Shown: piece by piece, positions 34,367-42,899 of the stretch
Position numbering within the stretch: the first letter of the stretch is position 1
Layout of the letters: the number at the start of each line of letters is the position of its first letter
DNA from: Paraburkholderia tagetis
Lineage (GTDB): Bacteria > Pseudomonadota > Gammaproteobacteria > Burkholderiales > Burkholderiaceae
Reading direction: 5' to 3'
DNA length: 64,000 bases
Assembly: GCF_022213065.1 (NCBI RefSeq)
Contig: NZ_JAKLJA010000016.1
Span: 62,001-126,000, forward strand
Translations under genes and position numbers: made by a program
Notes under the pieces: generated by a model
Database searches by the model: none
Seen by the model: only the letters and a program-made list of their open reading frames with translations
What the model was told of the DNA's origin: nothing

Positions 34367-35167
34367 TCAGGCGTGCGCGGGTTGGCGCCCGGCTCCGCAC
34401 GGTATTCGGGCCAGCATGCGCGCGCGGCAGGCGTCGCCAAACGCGCGGAAGATCGCAGTGGATAGGGCGTTTTGCGCGTACTGCCACTCGGGGTGCCATT
34501 GCACGCCGAGCGCGAAGCTCGTCGCATTCGCCACGCTGACCGCTTCGATGAGGCCATCGGGGGCCGTTGCTTGCGCAACCAGACCGGCGCCGAGCGTTTC
34601 GATGCCTTGCCCGTGCAGCGAATTCACGCGGGCTTCGCGCGTCTTGCCTGCACCGCCGGCGATCCTTTGCAGCAGCCCGCCCTCGGTCAGCGCAACGGAA
34701 TGCGCCGGGCCGTATTGCGTTTCAAGCGGATCGGCCTTGTTCTCGCGATGATCGTCGAGCCCGGCAACGGCATGCACCTGCTGATGCAGCGTGCCGCCGA
34801 ATACGACGTTCATCTCCTGAAAACCACGGCAAATGGCGAGTACGGGCACGCCCGAATCGATGGCCGCGCGCATCAGCGGCAGCGTGGTGGCGTCGCGCTC
34901 GGGGTCGTGCAGCGTGCCCGCAGCGCTCGCCGCTCCGCCGTAGCGATGCGGCTCCACGTTCGAGTAGCTGCCGGTGAAGAGCAGGCCGTCCACGGCTTCG
35001 AGTATGTCGGCCGCTGCCTGCCGCGCGCCGAGCGCCGGCAGCACCAATGCGAGCCCGCCCGAGCCGTCCACGACAGCGGCGATGTACTTCTCGCCGGCCA
35101 CGTGCGACGCGTGCGGTCCCATCATCGTGCGATCGGCGGTCACTCCAATCAACGGTTTGGTTCGCAT
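34367..35167 (-). CDS. puuD: Gamma-glutamyl-GABA hydrolase PuuD (class I GATase)
   Basis: This 266-residue peptidase C26 glutamine-amidotransferase-like enzyme releases GABA and glutamate from gamma-glutamyl-GABA, the last step of the Puu route. The nucleophile is C113 in AICRGFQEMN; the His-Glu pair is H225/E227 in VQWHPEW. GEKYIAAV near residue 25 and the LFTGSYSNVEP loop are typical. I start at ATG 35167 (MRTKPLIGVT). It is the first gene of the minus-strand polyamine run, so its promoter lies in the 924-bp gap to puuR. Confidence 0.93.
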   Translation of the reverse strand: MRTKPLIGVTADRTMMGPHASHVAGEKYIAAVVDGSGGLALVLPALGARQAAADILEAVDGLLFTGSYSNVEPHRYGGAASAAGTLHDPERDATTLPLMRAAIDSGVPVLAICRGFQEMNVVFGGTLHQQVHAVAGLDDHRENKADPLETQYGPAHSVALTEGGLLQRIAGGAGKTREARVNSLHGQGIETLGAGLVAQATAPDGLIEAVSVANATSFALGVQWHPEWQYAQNALSTAIFRAFGDACRARMLARIPCGAGRQPAHA

Positions 35168-36091
35168 GACTAATGTTTCGCTTCTTGTGCCCGCGCAACG
35201 CCAATGCAAAGGGTTTTGCGGCAACGCTGCGGGCGTGACATGACCTTGCAGCCTTGCACGAGGCAAGGCCGCAAATCTTGGGTGCAGCGCGAAAGCGTCG
35301 CTAACGCATCGCGCTGCGCGTGGAGATCATGTAGGCGGTTCGTTTTCGGCCGTTATGCGGCGCGACCGTGGAAAGACGTGCGCAGCCACGCCGCTCGCGC
35401 GCAGCAATACGGCTCGCGTGTGGTTGACGGCGATGAAAACGAACGGCGCAGGAAGGAGAGGCGCTAGGGCAGCAGCGACGCGACTTCGTCGGTATGGATG
35501 GCGATGAAAGCGCGTGCGGAGACGGCGTTACGACGCCGAACGGACCGCCGGGAAAGGACTGTGAAGACGGACAGAAACAGGCGAGAGGCAAGCCTGCCGC
35601 TAATGCCGTCGGCGATGGCGGCGTAGTCGCTGCGAAGACACCTCGCATGACTTCGATCCCATCTCACCAGAGGGCCACGGACTCTCACAATTACACTCGA
35701 CTGGGTGGTTGAAAAATTGCCCGATTCATTCAGTGCGACATGAATGGTTCGCACTGCATCAATCTGAACATTGGTGTCTTTCGATGTATTGCGCATGAAC
35801 GGCGTGTTGCATTGCAGTGTCACGCTGATGCTCATCGTTCGATCAACCTGTCATTCAGGATATACGAGCCAAAAAGGGCGTCAATTATTTTTTACGTTTT
35901 TTATGTCAGCACTTTCCCGAGGACATGTGGCAAACAGCGAATAATGCGAAATATGGCCTGCTATTTTTATATTTCGATTTACTTACAGGGGTTTCCACTG
36001 ACGCAAAAAAGCGCAAACTGATTAGAATATTCAACACGTACACCGCGCCGTTTTTGCTGTTGTTCTATTCGTCGTTCGCTGCTACCCGCAG
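35168..36091. promoter_or_regulatory. Large divergent control region, puuD / puuR
   Basis: 924 bp without a supported gene; short frames on both strands show no family resemblance or codon bias. The half near puuD has normal G+C, while about 35850-36060 is clearly A+T-rich (runs such as ATTATTTTTTACG and CTATTTTTATATTTCG), which suits promoters and regulator binding. I found no confident PuuR operator by eye. Confidence 0.45.
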
Positions 36092-36703
36092 TTGTCTTCC
36101 GGCGCGCTCCTGACCAACCGGCTTTCGAACGTGACCGAGTCCGCCGCATCCGCTACCACTGAAGTCGCCACGCGTCTGCGCTACGTGCGCAAGCGCTATG
36201 GGTTGTCGCAACGCGAACTGGCCAAGCGCGCAGGCGTCACGAACGGCGCGATCTCGCTGATCGAGCAAAGTCGTGTCAGTCCCTCCGTGGGGTCGCTCAA
36301 GAAGTTGCTCGAATGCATTCCCATGAGTCTCGCGGAATTCTTCACGTTCGATCTGAACGAGGGCGCGAGCGTGGTGTCGCGCCGCGGCGAGATGCCGAAC
36401 CTCGGCAACGCGTCCATCGAGTTCTATCTTGCGGGTGCGAACGTGAAGGACCGCAATATGGGCATCATGCGCGAGGTGTACCAGCCGCTTGCCGATACGG
36501 GCGCGGAGATGCTCGTGCATGCGGGGCACGAGGGCGGCGTCGTGGTGGCCGGTCAACTCGAACTGACCGTGGACGGCACGACCTGGCTGCTCGACCCCGG
36601 CGACAGCTACTACTTCGAAAGCCGTCTTCCGCACCGGTTTCGCAATCCCAGCGCGAGCGATGTTTGCGAGGTGGTGTCGGCCAATTCGCCGCCCACTTTC
36701 TGA
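36092..36703 (+). CDS. puuR: XRE-cupin regulator PuuR-like
   Basis: This repressor of up to 203 residues has an N-terminal helix-turn-helix (RLRYVRKRYGLSQRELAKRA then TNGAISLIEQSRVSPSVGSL) and a C-terminal cupin (about 130-195, with HAGHEGGVVVAGQLEL and LLDPGDSYYFESRLPHRF). This is the PuuR layout: it represses putrescine genes and releases on putrescine binding. The frame begins at TTG 36092, but GTG 36131 (giving MTESAASATTEV) is equally plausible; neither has a clear Shine-Dalgarno sequence. It is divergent from puuD and 132 bp upstream of puuC, so it probably controls both. Confidence 0.88.
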   Translation: MSSGALLTNRLSNVTESAASATTEVATRLRYVRKRYGLSQRELAKRAGVTNGAISLIEQSRVSPSVGSLKKLLECIPMSLAEFFTFDLNEGASVVSRRGEMPNLGNASIEFYLAGANVKDRNMGIMREVYQPLADTGAEMLVHAGHEGGVVVAGQLELTVDGTTWLLDPGDSYYFESRLPHRFRNPSASDVCEVVSANSPPTF

Positions 36704-36835
36704 CTCGCGCATATCCGGTTCGATTCTTGCTGCCACCGTTGGCATGAAGCCCGGCTGAAACTCGCCGCGCTTATCCGCCACACTTCGAGCGAACGGCCGC
36801 AGGTCGAACGAATCGCAAATCATTGAGGCATCCTC

Positions 36836-38326
36836 ATGGAAAAGAGAACTCTCGCTTACTGGCAGGACAAGGCCGCATCGCTCTCGATCGAAGGGCGCGC
36901 ATTCATCGACGGCGCTTCGCGCGACGCCTATTCGGGCCGCACCTTCGACTGCGTGAGCCCCATCGACGGCCGCGTGCTCGCAAACGTAGCCGATTGCGGC
37001 GCGGCGGATGTCGATGCCGCCGTCGCCGCTGCGCGCCGCGCGTTCGAACAGGGTGTATGGGCCGGCCTCAACCCGCGCGAGCGCAAGGCGGTCCTGCTGC
37101 GCTGGGCCGCGCTCATGCGCGAGCACCTGGACGAACTCGCGCTGCTGGAAACGCTCGACGCGGGCAAGCCCATCGGCGACACCACCACGGTGGATGTGCC
37201 GGGCGCGGCTTATTGCGTCGAATGGTTCGCCGAGGCCATCGACAAGGTGGGCGGCGAAGTCGTGCCCGCCGACCATCATCTCGTGGGCCTCGTCACGCGT
37301 GAGCCCATCGGCGTGGTGGCGGCCGTGGTGCCTTGGAATTTCCCGATCCTGATGGCTTCGTGGAAGTTCGGCCCGGCGCTTGCCGCAGGCAACAGCGTCG
37401 TGCTCAAGCCTTCCGAGAAGTCGCCGCTCACGGCCATTCGCGTGGCGCAGCTCGCGCATGCGGCCGGTATTCCGGCGGGCGTGTTCAACGTGCTGCCTGG
37501 CGGCGGCGAGCCGGGCAAGCTGCTGGCGTTGCATCGCGACGTGGACTGCCTCGCCTTCACGGGCTCGACCAACGTGGGCAAGCAGATCATGCAGTACGCG
37601 GGCCAGTCCAACCTCAAGCGCGTGTGGCTCGAACTCGGCGGCAAGTCGCCCAACATCGTGCTGGCCGACTGCCCGGACCTCGACCGCGCAGCAAAAGCCG
37701 CGGCGGGCGCGATCTTCTACAACATGGGCGAGATGTGCACGGCGGGCTCGCGCCTGCTCGTGCAGCGCGAGATCAAGGATGTGTTTCTCGCGAAGCTGCT
37801 GGAAGCGGCGAAGGCCTATAAGCCTGGGAATCCTCTCGATCCCGATGTCTCGATGGGCGCGATCGTCGACAAGGTTCAGCTCGAGCGCGTGCTCGGCTAT
37901 ATCGAGGCGGGACGCAAGGATTCCGCGCTGCTGCTGGGCGGCGAGCGCGTGAACGCGTCGAGCGGCGGCTTCTACGTGGAGCCGACGGTATTCGATACGC
38001 GCCATGACGCACGCATCGCGCGCGAGGAAATTTTTGGACCGGTGCTTTCGGTCATTACGTTCGACACCATCGACGAAGCCGTGCGCATCGCCAACGACAG
38101 CGACTACGGTCTCGCGGCGGCGGTGTGGACGGCGAACCTCACGCATGCGCACGAGATCTCGCGCCGCTTGCGCGCGGGCACCGTGTGGGTCAACTGCTAC
38201 GACGAAGGCGGCGACATGAACTTCCCGTTCGGCGGCTTCAAGGAGTCGGGCAATGGCCGCGACAAATCACTTCACGCGCTGGAGAAGTACACCGAGCTGA
38301 AGTCCACGCTCGTGCGGTTGCGCTAG
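36836..38326 (+). CDS. puuC: Gamma-glutamyl-gamma-aminobutyraldehyde dehydrogenase
   Basis: This 496-residue NAD(P)-dependent aldehyde dehydrogenase oxidises the PuuB product to gamma-glutamyl-GABA and can also handle 4-aminobutyraldehyde from SpuC. The catalytic Cys is C301 in GEMCTAGSR, the catalytic Glu lies in LELGGKSPN (about 265-273), and PWNFPILMASWK (about 163-174) is the cofactor entry motif. The N-terminal YWQDKAASLSIEGRAFIDG is characteristic of PuuC/KauB. It is on the opposite strand from the other puu genes, completing the pathway together with puuR. Confidence 0.92.
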   Translation: MEKRTLAYWQDKAASLSIEGRAFIDGASRDAYSGRTFDCVSPIDGRVLANVADCGAADVDAAVAAARRAFEQGVWAGLNPRERKAVLLRWAALMREHLDELALLETLDAGKPIGDTTTVDVPGAAYCVEWFAEAIDKVGGEVVPADHHLVGLVTREPIGVVAAVVPWNFPILMASWKFGPALAAGNSVVLKPSEKSPLTAIRVAQLAHAAGIPAGVFNVLPGGGEPGKLLALHRDVDCLAFTGSTNVGKQIMQYAGQSNLKRVWLELGGKSPNIVLADCPDLDRAAKAAAGAIFYNMGEMCTAGSRLLVQREIKDVFLAKLLEAAKAYKPGNPLDPDVSMGAIVDKVQLERVLGYIEAGRKDSALLLGGERVNASSGGFYVEPTVFDTRHDARIAREEIFGPVLSVITFDTIDEAVRIANDSDYGLAAAVWTANLTHAHEISRRLRAGTVWVNCYDEGGDMNFPFGGFKESGNGRDKSLHALEKYTELKSTLVRLR

Positions 38327-38370
38327 GGGATGGGCGAGCCGTGCGCGGCGGCGCGCACGGCAGCGCACGA

Positions 38371-38403
38371 GCGCTCGATCAGCGCTCGATCAGCGCTCGA
38401 TCA
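38371..38403 (-). repeat. 11-nt tandem repeat containing the MarR stop codon
   Basis: Three perfect copies of GCGCTCGATCA (38371-38381, 38382-38392, 38393-38403). The TCA of the middle copy is the complement of the MarR stop codon (38390-38392), so the end of the gene, LIER-stop, is what is copied. Confidence 0.9.
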
Positions 38404-38833
38404 GCGCGCCCAGGTTGGCGCGCACGCGCTGGAGCATGAGGCCGAACTGCTCGGCTTCCTCGGGCGTGAAGCCGGACAGCGCTTCCGCCTGCACCTCGTC
38501 GCCCACGCGGCGCGCGCCGTTGAGCGCACCCTCCGCCTTCGGCGTGAGACTCACCAGCAATTCGCGGCGGTCCTCGGGGTTGGGGGTCCGCACGACCCAG
38601 CCGCCTTCCTCCATTCTCTCCAGCAGCCTGCCGGCGGAAATCGGCGCGACTTCGAGCCGCTCGGCGAGGCTCGCCTGGTTCATGTCGCCGTAATGCGCGA
38701 GGTACGCGATGATGCGGCACTGCGCGCGCGTGAGTTCGAGCGACGACTTCGCAAGTTCGTCGTAACGCTTGCCGTACAGACGGCCGACGTCGACGACCAT
38801 GAAGCCGAAGCGCTGTTCGAGGTCGGTAGTCAT
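38390..38833 (-). CDS. MarR-family regulator of the adjacent efflux pump
   Basis: This 147-residue winged-helix regulator shows the pattern LTRAQCRIIAYLAHYGDMNQ (about 34-53), recognition helix APISAGRLLERMEEGGWV and wing TPNPEDRRELLVSLT. I start at ATG 38833 (MTTDLEQRFGF). It is divergent from a DHA2-type drug exporter, with a perfect palindrome in between (38928-38947), so it is very probably the local repressor. The C-terminus ends in a tandem-duplicated stop region. Confidence 0.9.
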   Translation of the reverse strand: MTTDLEQRFGFMVVDVGRLYGKRYDELAKSSLELTRAQCRIIAYLAHYGDMNQASLAERLEVAPISAGRLLERMEEGGWVVRTPNPEDRRELLVSLTPKAEGALNGARRVGDEVQAEALSGFTPEEAEQFGLMLQRVRANLGALIER

Positions 38834-38927
38834 CGCGCGATTATACGGGGGCCATGAGCCGGGCGCCCCGTGAAAGACCCGCACCGGCACCCCTGTTCCT
38901 CCCGATTGCGCGGGTCGGGCGAGTCGT

Positions 38928-38947
38928 ATAATAAGCAGGCTTATTAT
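38928..38947. promoter_or_regulatory. MarR operator candidate
   Basis: A perfect 9-bp inverted repeat with 2-nt centre, ATAATAAGC-AG-GCTTATTAT, lies in the 151-bp divergent gap. It stands out as A+T-rich in G+C-rich surroundings. The size and position (38 bp before the exporter start) match MarR-family operators overlapping the promoter. Confidence 0.75.
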
Positions 38948-38984
38948 TTTCCCAGGCTTTTTTCACGCTTCGCCCAAACCCACG

Positions 38985-40532
38985 ATGACCGCAGTCCCGC
39001 ACGGCACCGCCTCGCAGCGAGAGGGCGCGCCGCTCAATCGCGGCATGATCACGTTGTCGATCATGCTTGCCACGCTGATGCAGACGCTCGACAGCACGAT
39101 TGCCAACGTGGCGCTCCCGCATATGCAGGGCACGCTTTCGGCGTCGCAGGACGAGATCACGTGGGTACTCACCTCGTACATCGTGGCGGCGGCCATCGCC
39201 ACGCCGCTCACGGGCTGGCTGGCCGACCGCTTCGGCGTGAAGGCGCTGCTCGGCGTGGCGATTGCAGGCTTCACGGTGGCCTCGGCGTTATGCGGGCTTT
39301 CGGAAACACTGGGCGAAATCGTCGCCTCGCGCCTGTTGCAGGGCATATTCGGCGCGTCGCTCGTGCCGCTCTCGCAATCCATCCTGCTCGACATCAATCC
39401 GCGCGAGCGCCAGGGGCAAGCCATGGCGGTCTGGGGCATGGGCGTGATGGTGGGGCCCGTGCTCGGCCCCACGCTGGGCGGCTGGCTTACCGATAGCTAC
39501 AACTGGCGCTGGGTGTTTTTCATCAACGTGCCGATCGGCGCGTTCGCGTTCTTCGGCGTCTCCACCTTTATGCCATCGCGCACGCCGCGCCGCGAGACGC
39601 GCTTCGACGTGTTCGGCTTCGCCACGCTGGCGCTCGCCATCGGCGCGCTTCAGGCCCTGCTCGATCGCGGCGAGCAGCTCGACTGGTTCGGCTCGCTCGA
39701 AATCCGCATCGAAGCGCTCGTGGCCTGCATTGCGTTCGCGTTTTTCATCGTGCACACGGCCACCTCGGGCCCCAACACGTTCTTTCGCTATCAACTGCTC
39801 AAGGACCGCAATTTCGCCACGGGCACGCTGTTCATCTTCGTGATCGGCGCGGTGCTCTACGCGACGCGCGCGCTCCTGCCGCCGATGCTGCAGAACCTGA
39901 TGGGCTATCCGGTCGCCACCACCGGCCTCGTGACGGCGCCGAGCGGCGCGGGCACCATGCTGGCCATGCTGATCGCGGGGCGCCTGCTCAAGCACGTGGA
40001 CGCGCGCGCCATGCTGCTGTTCGGCTTCGCGGTGTCCGCCTATGCGCTGTGGCAGATGATGCAATACACGCTCGTGCTCTCGGCCTCCGATATCGTCTGG
40101 CCCGGCGTGGTGCAGGGTTTCGGCCTGGGCTTCGTGTTCGTGCCGCTGTCCACGCTGACGTTCTCGACGCTCACGCCCCAACTGCGCGCGGACGGCACCG
40201 CCACGTACAGCCTGATGCGCAACATCGGCAGCAGTATCGGCATTTCCATCGTGCAGACCTTCGTGACACGCGGCACGCAGATCGCACATGCGGATCTCGC
40301 CGCGCACATCACGCCGTTCAACCCCGCGCTCCAGCCGATGCTCGCGGCCGGATCGCGGTACGATCTCGCGGTGCTCAACCAGTCGATCACGCAGCAGGCG
40401 CAGATGATTGCGTATCTGAACGACTTCAAGATGATGTTCGTCGCCACGCTGCTCGTGATTCCGCTGCTCGTGCTGATCCGGCCTTCCGCGGGCAGCGGGG
40501 CGGTCGATGCGAGCCACGCGGCGATGGACTGA
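38985..40532 (+). CDS. DHA2-family (EmrB/QacA) multidrug efflux MFS transporter
   Basis: This 515-residue inner-membrane protein is predicted to have 14 helices. DHA2 landmarks include LMQTLDSTIANVALPHMQG (about 26-44), the motif A-like GWLADRFGVK (about 78-87) and the antiporter motif C with GMGVMVGPVLGPTLGGWL (about 149-166), followed by NWRWVFFINVPIG. It exports hydrophobic drugs in exchange for protons. No EmrA membrane-fusion partner is adjacent, so it may act alone or with one encoded elsewhere. It is controlled from the divergent MarR gene. Confidence 0.9.
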   Translation: MTAVPHGTASQREGAPLNRGMITLSIMLATLMQTLDSTIANVALPHMQGTLSASQDEITWVLTSYIVAAAIATPLTGWLADRFGVKALLGVAIAGFTVASALCGLSETLGEIVASRLLQGIFGASLVPLSQSILLDINPRERQGQAMAVWGMGVMVGPVLGPTLGGWLTDSYNWRWVFFINVPIGAFAFFGVSTFMPSRTPRRETRFDVFGFATLALAIGALQALLDRGEQLDWFGSLEIRIEALVACIAFAFFIVHTATSGPNTFFRYQLLKDRNFATGTLFIFVIGAVLYATRALLPPMLQNLMGYPVATTGLVTAPSGAGTMLAMLIAGRLLKHVDARAMLLFGFAVSAYALWQMMQYTLVLSASDIVWPGVVQGFGLGFVFVPLSTLTFSTLTPQLRADGTATYSLMRNIGSSIGISIVQTFVTRGTQIAHADLAAHITPFNPALQPMLAAGSRYDLAVLNQSITQQAQMIAYLNDFKMMFVATLLVIPLLVLIRPSAGSGAVDASHAAMD

Positions 40533-40638
40533 TCTCCAGCGCCTTTTTCGCGCACCGCCGTTGCGTTGCGATGCGACATGAAGCGATGGCACGCTGCTTG
40601 CAGCAATCAGGTCATGGTTTTAATCGGGAGAATGAACG

Positions 40639-40842
40639 ATGACCTGGCTTCGACGCAGCCGCGCAGTGCGCGCATGCGTTCTCGTTGCCGCCACTGTCTC
40701 GATGCTGGGTGCCGGCGCATGCACGCTGGGCGGCGCCGCGGCGGGTGGCTATATCGGCAACAGAGCGACCAACGGCAGTGCCGTGGGCACCGTGGGGGGT
40801 GCCGTCGCGGGCGGTGTGATCGGGCACGAGCTCGGCAAATAA
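40639..40842 (+). CDS. Small glycine-zipper lipoprotein (OsmB/SlyB-like)
   Basis: This 67-residue protein has a signal sequence ending in lipobox GAGAC (lipidation at C28), followed by a short glycine-zipper segment (GGAAAGGYIGNRATNGSAVG then GGAVAGGVIGHELGK). That is the layout of OsmB-type outer-membrane lipoproteins, which are often induced by osmotic or envelope stress. A GGGAGAATG Shine-Dalgarno region supports the start. It stands alone, 106 bp after the efflux gene. The family call is firm; function is only inferred. Confidence 0.82.
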   Translation: MTWLRRSRAVRACVLVAATVSMLGAGACTLGGAAAGGYIGNRATNGSAVGTVGGAVAGGVIGHELGK

Positions 40843-41297
40843 GCGCCCTGCGCGACTTCACCTTGCAAAACTTTCTTGTCTTGCACGTTATGCGTGATAT
40901 TGCCCGCCGCATTCGCAAATAAGTATAGCGGCGGGACTGATTTCAATATCACCGTGTACTCGCCCGATGCGAGCCCGAGGCGGGCTCGCGCTGAGCGGAA
41001 TGTGCTCCGTTCTGCCATCGACCATCGCCAACGCGCTTTCGAAAATATCCTTTAACCATTCTCAAACATCGCTTGACTAGCGGCGCATTGCTCGACGCTC
41101 GGCGCATATACTTTTCGCCGAGATGCCATTCCCTGGATAACGCAATTCCTTTCATCCCGGCTGTCTCTCATCACATGGTGTCCCGCTCATCGGGATGCCG
41201 TTGCCCATGTGCTCGACCGTCCGCTTGAGCGTTTGTCTCAAGCAATTCGTAATCCGAAGTGTTGCCCAGCATTATCGCAACATCACCGAGGCCGTAA
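40843..41297. other. Intergenic region before adc
   Basis: 455 bp without a supported gene. It contains a perfect 8-bp hairpin GCGAGCCC/GGGCTCGC (40969-40976 with 40982-40989, 5-nt loop, no T run), possibly ending the lipoprotein transcript. The stretch 41000-41120 has lower G+C and is the likely promoter zone for adc. Confidence 0.4.
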
Positions 41298-42032
41298 ATG
41301 AAAGACATACGTTCGAAGGCTTTCGCAATGCCGCTCACCAGCCCGGCCTTTCCGCCGGGGCCTTACAAGTTCGTCAATCGCGAGTTTCTGATCATCACGT
41401 ATCGCACCGACATCGAGCGGTTGCGCAAGGTCGTGCCCGAGCCGCTCGAGGTCACGGATCCCCTCGTCAGCTATGAGTTCATCCGCATGCCGGACTCCAC
41501 CGGCTTCGGCGACTACACCGAAAGCGGCCAGGTCATTTCCGTGATGTACGAGGGGCAGCCCGCTAGCTACACGCACTCGATGTATCTCGACGACCATCCG
41601 CCGATAGCGGGCGGCCGTGAGTTGTGGGGATTCCCCAAGAAGCTCGCCACGCCCAGGCTCGCGCCGCACTCGGACACGCTGGTCGGCACACTCGATTACG
41701 GCCCGGTGCGCATCGCCACGGGCACCATGGGCTACAAGCATCGCGAACTCGACCTGGCCGAGCAGGCGCGTCGGCTCGCGGGCCCCAACTACCTGCTCAA
41801 GATCGTGCCGCATGTGGACGGCTCGCCGCGCGTTTGCGAGCTGGTGCGTTACTACATGAAGGACATCGTGCTGAAGGGTGCCTGGACCGGGCCCGCCGCG
41901 TTGCATCTGATGCCACACGCACTCGCCCCCGTTGCCGACCTCCCGGTGCTCGAAATTGTCGAGGCGCGGCATCTGCTCGCGGACCTCACACTCGGCCTCG
42001 GTGAAGTCGTTCACGACTATCTCGCGCAGTAA
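41298..42032 (+). CDS. adc: Acetoacetate decarboxylase
   Basis: This 244-residue enzyme decarboxylates acetoacetate to acetone and CO2. The Schiff-base lysine and its neighbour are K114-K115 in ELWGFPKKLATP, matching K115/K116 of the Clostridium enzyme; Glu and Arg pocket residues lie in YEFIRMPDSTGFGDYTE. The length is normal. It heads an adc-bdhA-patatin unit, so acetoacetate from polyhydroxybutyrate or ketone-body turnover is the probable substrate. Confidence 0.93.
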   Translation: MKDIRSKAFAMPLTSPAFPPGPYKFVNREFLIITYRTDIERLRKVVPEPLEVTDPLVSYEFIRMPDSTGFGDYTESGQVISVMYEGQPASYTHSMYLDDHPPIAGGRELWGFPKKLATPRLAPHSDTLVGTLDYGPVRIATGTMGYKHRELDLAEQARRLAGPNYLLKIVPHVDGSPRVCELVRYYMKDIVLKGAWTGPAALHLMPHALAPVADLPVLEIVEARHLLADLTLGLGEVVHDYLAQ

Positions 42033-42113
42033 GCGGCCACGCGGTCCAGTTCAGTTCAGCGCAGCCTGGACCAGTCCCATTCATTCCAACTCAAGCAAAG
42101 TGGAAACAACATC

Positions 42114-42899
42114 ATGAACAAGCTCGAAGGCAAGGTTGCAGTGGTTACTGGCGCGGCCAGCGGGATCGGCAAGCAAATCGCTCTTACGCTTGCCGCCCAG
42201 GGCGCGGCGGTCGCCATCGCCGACCTCAACGCCGCCGGTGCGCAAGCCGTCGCGGACGAGATCAAGCGTGCGGGTGGCAAGGCCATGGGTGTGGCCATGG
42301 ACGTGACCAGCGAGCAGGCCGTCAACGAGGGCATCGACCAGGTGGCCGCCACGTTTGGCTCCATCGACATCCTCGTCTCGAACGCCGGCATCCAGATCGT
42401 GAATCCCATCGAGAGCTACGCGTTCTCCGACTGGAAAAAGATGCAGGCCATCCACGTGGACGGCGCGTTTCTCACCACCAAGGCGGCGCTCAAGCATATG
42501 TACAAGGACGATCGCGGCGGCACTGTGATCTACATGGGCTCGGTGCACTCGCACGAGGCTTCGCCGCTCAAGTCGGCCTACGTCGCGGCCAAGCATGCGC
42601 TACTCGGTCTCGCGCGCGTGCTTGCCAAGGAAGGCGGCAAGCACAACGTGCGCTCGCACGTGGTCTGCCCGGGCTTCGTGCGCACGCCGCTGGTGGAAAA
42701 GCAGATTCCCGAGCAAGCGAAGGAACTGGGCATCAGCGAAGAAGAGGTCATCAAGCACGTCATGCTCGGCGGCACCGTGGACGGCATCTTCACGACAGTC
42801 GAAGACGTGGCGCAGACGGTGCTGTTCCTCTCGGCGTTCCCGAGCGCGGCGCTCACCGGCCAGTCGCTCGTGGTGAGCCACGGCTGGTTCATGCAATGA
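42114..42899 (+). CDS. bdhA: 3-Hydroxybutyrate dehydrogenase
   Basis: This 261-residue classical short-chain dehydrogenase interconverts D-3-hydroxybutyrate and acetoacetate with NAD. The cofactor motif is TGAASGIG (12-19), NAG is at 90-92, and the triad is S143 (MGSVHSHEAS), Y156 and K160 (YVAAK). HSHEASPLKSAYV and the C-terminal SHGWFMQ are hallmarks of BDH. The gene begins 81 bp after adc and its stop overlaps the patatin start (ATGA), indicating coupled translation. Confidence 0.94.
   Translation: MNKLEGKVAVVTGAASGIGKQIALTLAAQGAAVAIADLNAAGAQAVADEIKRAGGKAMGVAMDVTSEQAVNEGIDQVAATFGSIDILVSNAGIQIVNPIESYAFSDWKKMQAIHVDGAFLTTKAALKHMYKDDRGGTVIYMGSVHSHEASPLKSAYVAAKHALLGLARVLAKEGGKHNVRSHVVCPGFVRTPLVEKQIPEQAKELGISEEEVIKHVMLGGTVDGIFTTVEDVAQTVLFLSAFPSAALTGQSLVVSHGWFMQ

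Noticed and set aside
35464..35835. Minus-strand frame in the puuD-puuR gap
   Set aside because: No ribosome-binding site, no family resemblance and unremarkable codon use; treated as control-region DNA.
36065..38152. Long minus-strand open frame (about 695 codons)
   Set aside because: It is antisense to puuR and puuC, has Arg/His/Ala-rich composition with no motifs, and both sense genes are clearly real. High G+C makes such shadow frames common.
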